Shown here: piece by piece, positions 5,342 through 5,505 of the stretch
Numbering within the stretch: position 1 is the stretch's first letter
Layout of the letters: every line of letters begins with the position of its first letter
Source of the DNA: Tissierellia bacterium
GTDB lineage: Bacteria; Bacillota; Clostridia; Tissierellales; Tissierellaceae
Direction of reading: 5' to 3'
DNA length: 5,505 bases
NCBI GenBank assembly: GCA_012521625.1
Contig: JAAYLY010000057.1
Coordinates: forward strand, 1 to 5,505
Position numbers and translations under genes: made by a program
The notes under the pieces: generated by a model
Databases searched by the model: none
The model's input: the letters and a program-made list of their open reading frames with translations, nothing else
What the model was told of the DNA's origin: nothing

Positions 5342-5505
5342 ATGAAGCAAGCAACTATCCAATTGGAAACTTTAGCATGTCCATCTTGTATGCAAAAAAT
5401 TGAAGGAGCATTGAAGGCAGTAGATGGAATCGATAATGATACTATAAAAATATCCTTTAACTCAAGTAAGGTAAAATTAGAATTTGACGAAGGTAAGACT
5501 TCAAT
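5342..5505 (+). CDS. HMA-domain (heavy-metal-associated) protein, 3' end cut by window
   Basis: The 54 visible codons begin with TIQLETLACPSCMQKIEGAL, the first strand, metal loop and first helix of an HMA (ferredoxin-like, Atx1/CopZ-type) domain. Cys13 and Cys16 form the CxxC that would bind a soft or transition metal. The next part (VDGID, then TIKISFNSSKVKLEFDEGKTS) fits strands 2 and 3. The loop reads LACPSC where copper chaperones have GMTC-x-x-C, so the metal is uncertain. AAAGGGG (5326-5332) nine bases before ATG 5342 is the ribosome binding site. Lying directly after an ATPase that lacks such a domain, it is probably a small chaperone (about 70-75 residues) that delivers or senses metal for that pump. 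It could instead be the N-terminal domain of a second, longer metal ATPase beyond the window. Confidence 0.82.
   Translation, partial: MKQATIQLETLACPSCMQKIEGALKAVDGIDNDTIKISFNSSKVKLEFDEGKTS

Overview
The window comes from an AT-rich, low-GC Gram-positive bacterium, most likely an anaerobic member of the Clostridia or Tissierellia. This is inferred from A/T-ending codons, strong AGGAGG-type ribosome binding sites, a lipoprotein thioredoxin, and a short clostridial-type Ric protein. All genes read on the + strand.

Left edge (1-150): the right end of an IS200/IS605-type element. It holds what appears to be the last codons of tnpB and the folded 3' part of its omega (guide) RNA, ending in a subterminal hairpin and TTCAC at 122-126. 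The flanking DNA that would act as the RNA guide runs straight into the ribosome binding site of the next gene.

Region 2 (151-1541): a two-gene operon, ccdA followed by a TlpA/ResA-like thioredoxin lipoprotein, closed by a clear intrinsic terminator. Together they would move reducing power from cytoplasmic thioredoxin across the membrane to an extracytoplasmic CxxC protein.

Region 3 (1542-2895): an intergenic segment with a palindrome and a sigma-A-type promoter, then a 410-residue membrane-anchored extracytoplasmic protein of unknown function.

Region 4 (2896-5505): a metal/nitrosative-stress module. A TTGAC-N4-GTCAA palindrome of Crp/Fnr type is centred 41.5 bp before the start point predicted from an extended -10 box. 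This is the classic class II activator position. It precedes a 97-residue Ric-like iron-sulfur repair protein, followed 26 bp later by a P1B-type metal ATPase with no N-terminal metal-binding domain. After a short gap comes the start of a separate HMA (CxxC) metal-binding protein, cut by the window edge. The ATPase combines a CPG triplet in TM6 with an HEGS motif in TM8, which does not fit the textbook P1B subgroups. The layout suggests that iron-sulfur cluster repair and metal export are switched on together by an oxygen- or NO-responsive Crp/Fnr regulator. That coupling is the most interesting hypothesis here; it is inferred, not shown.
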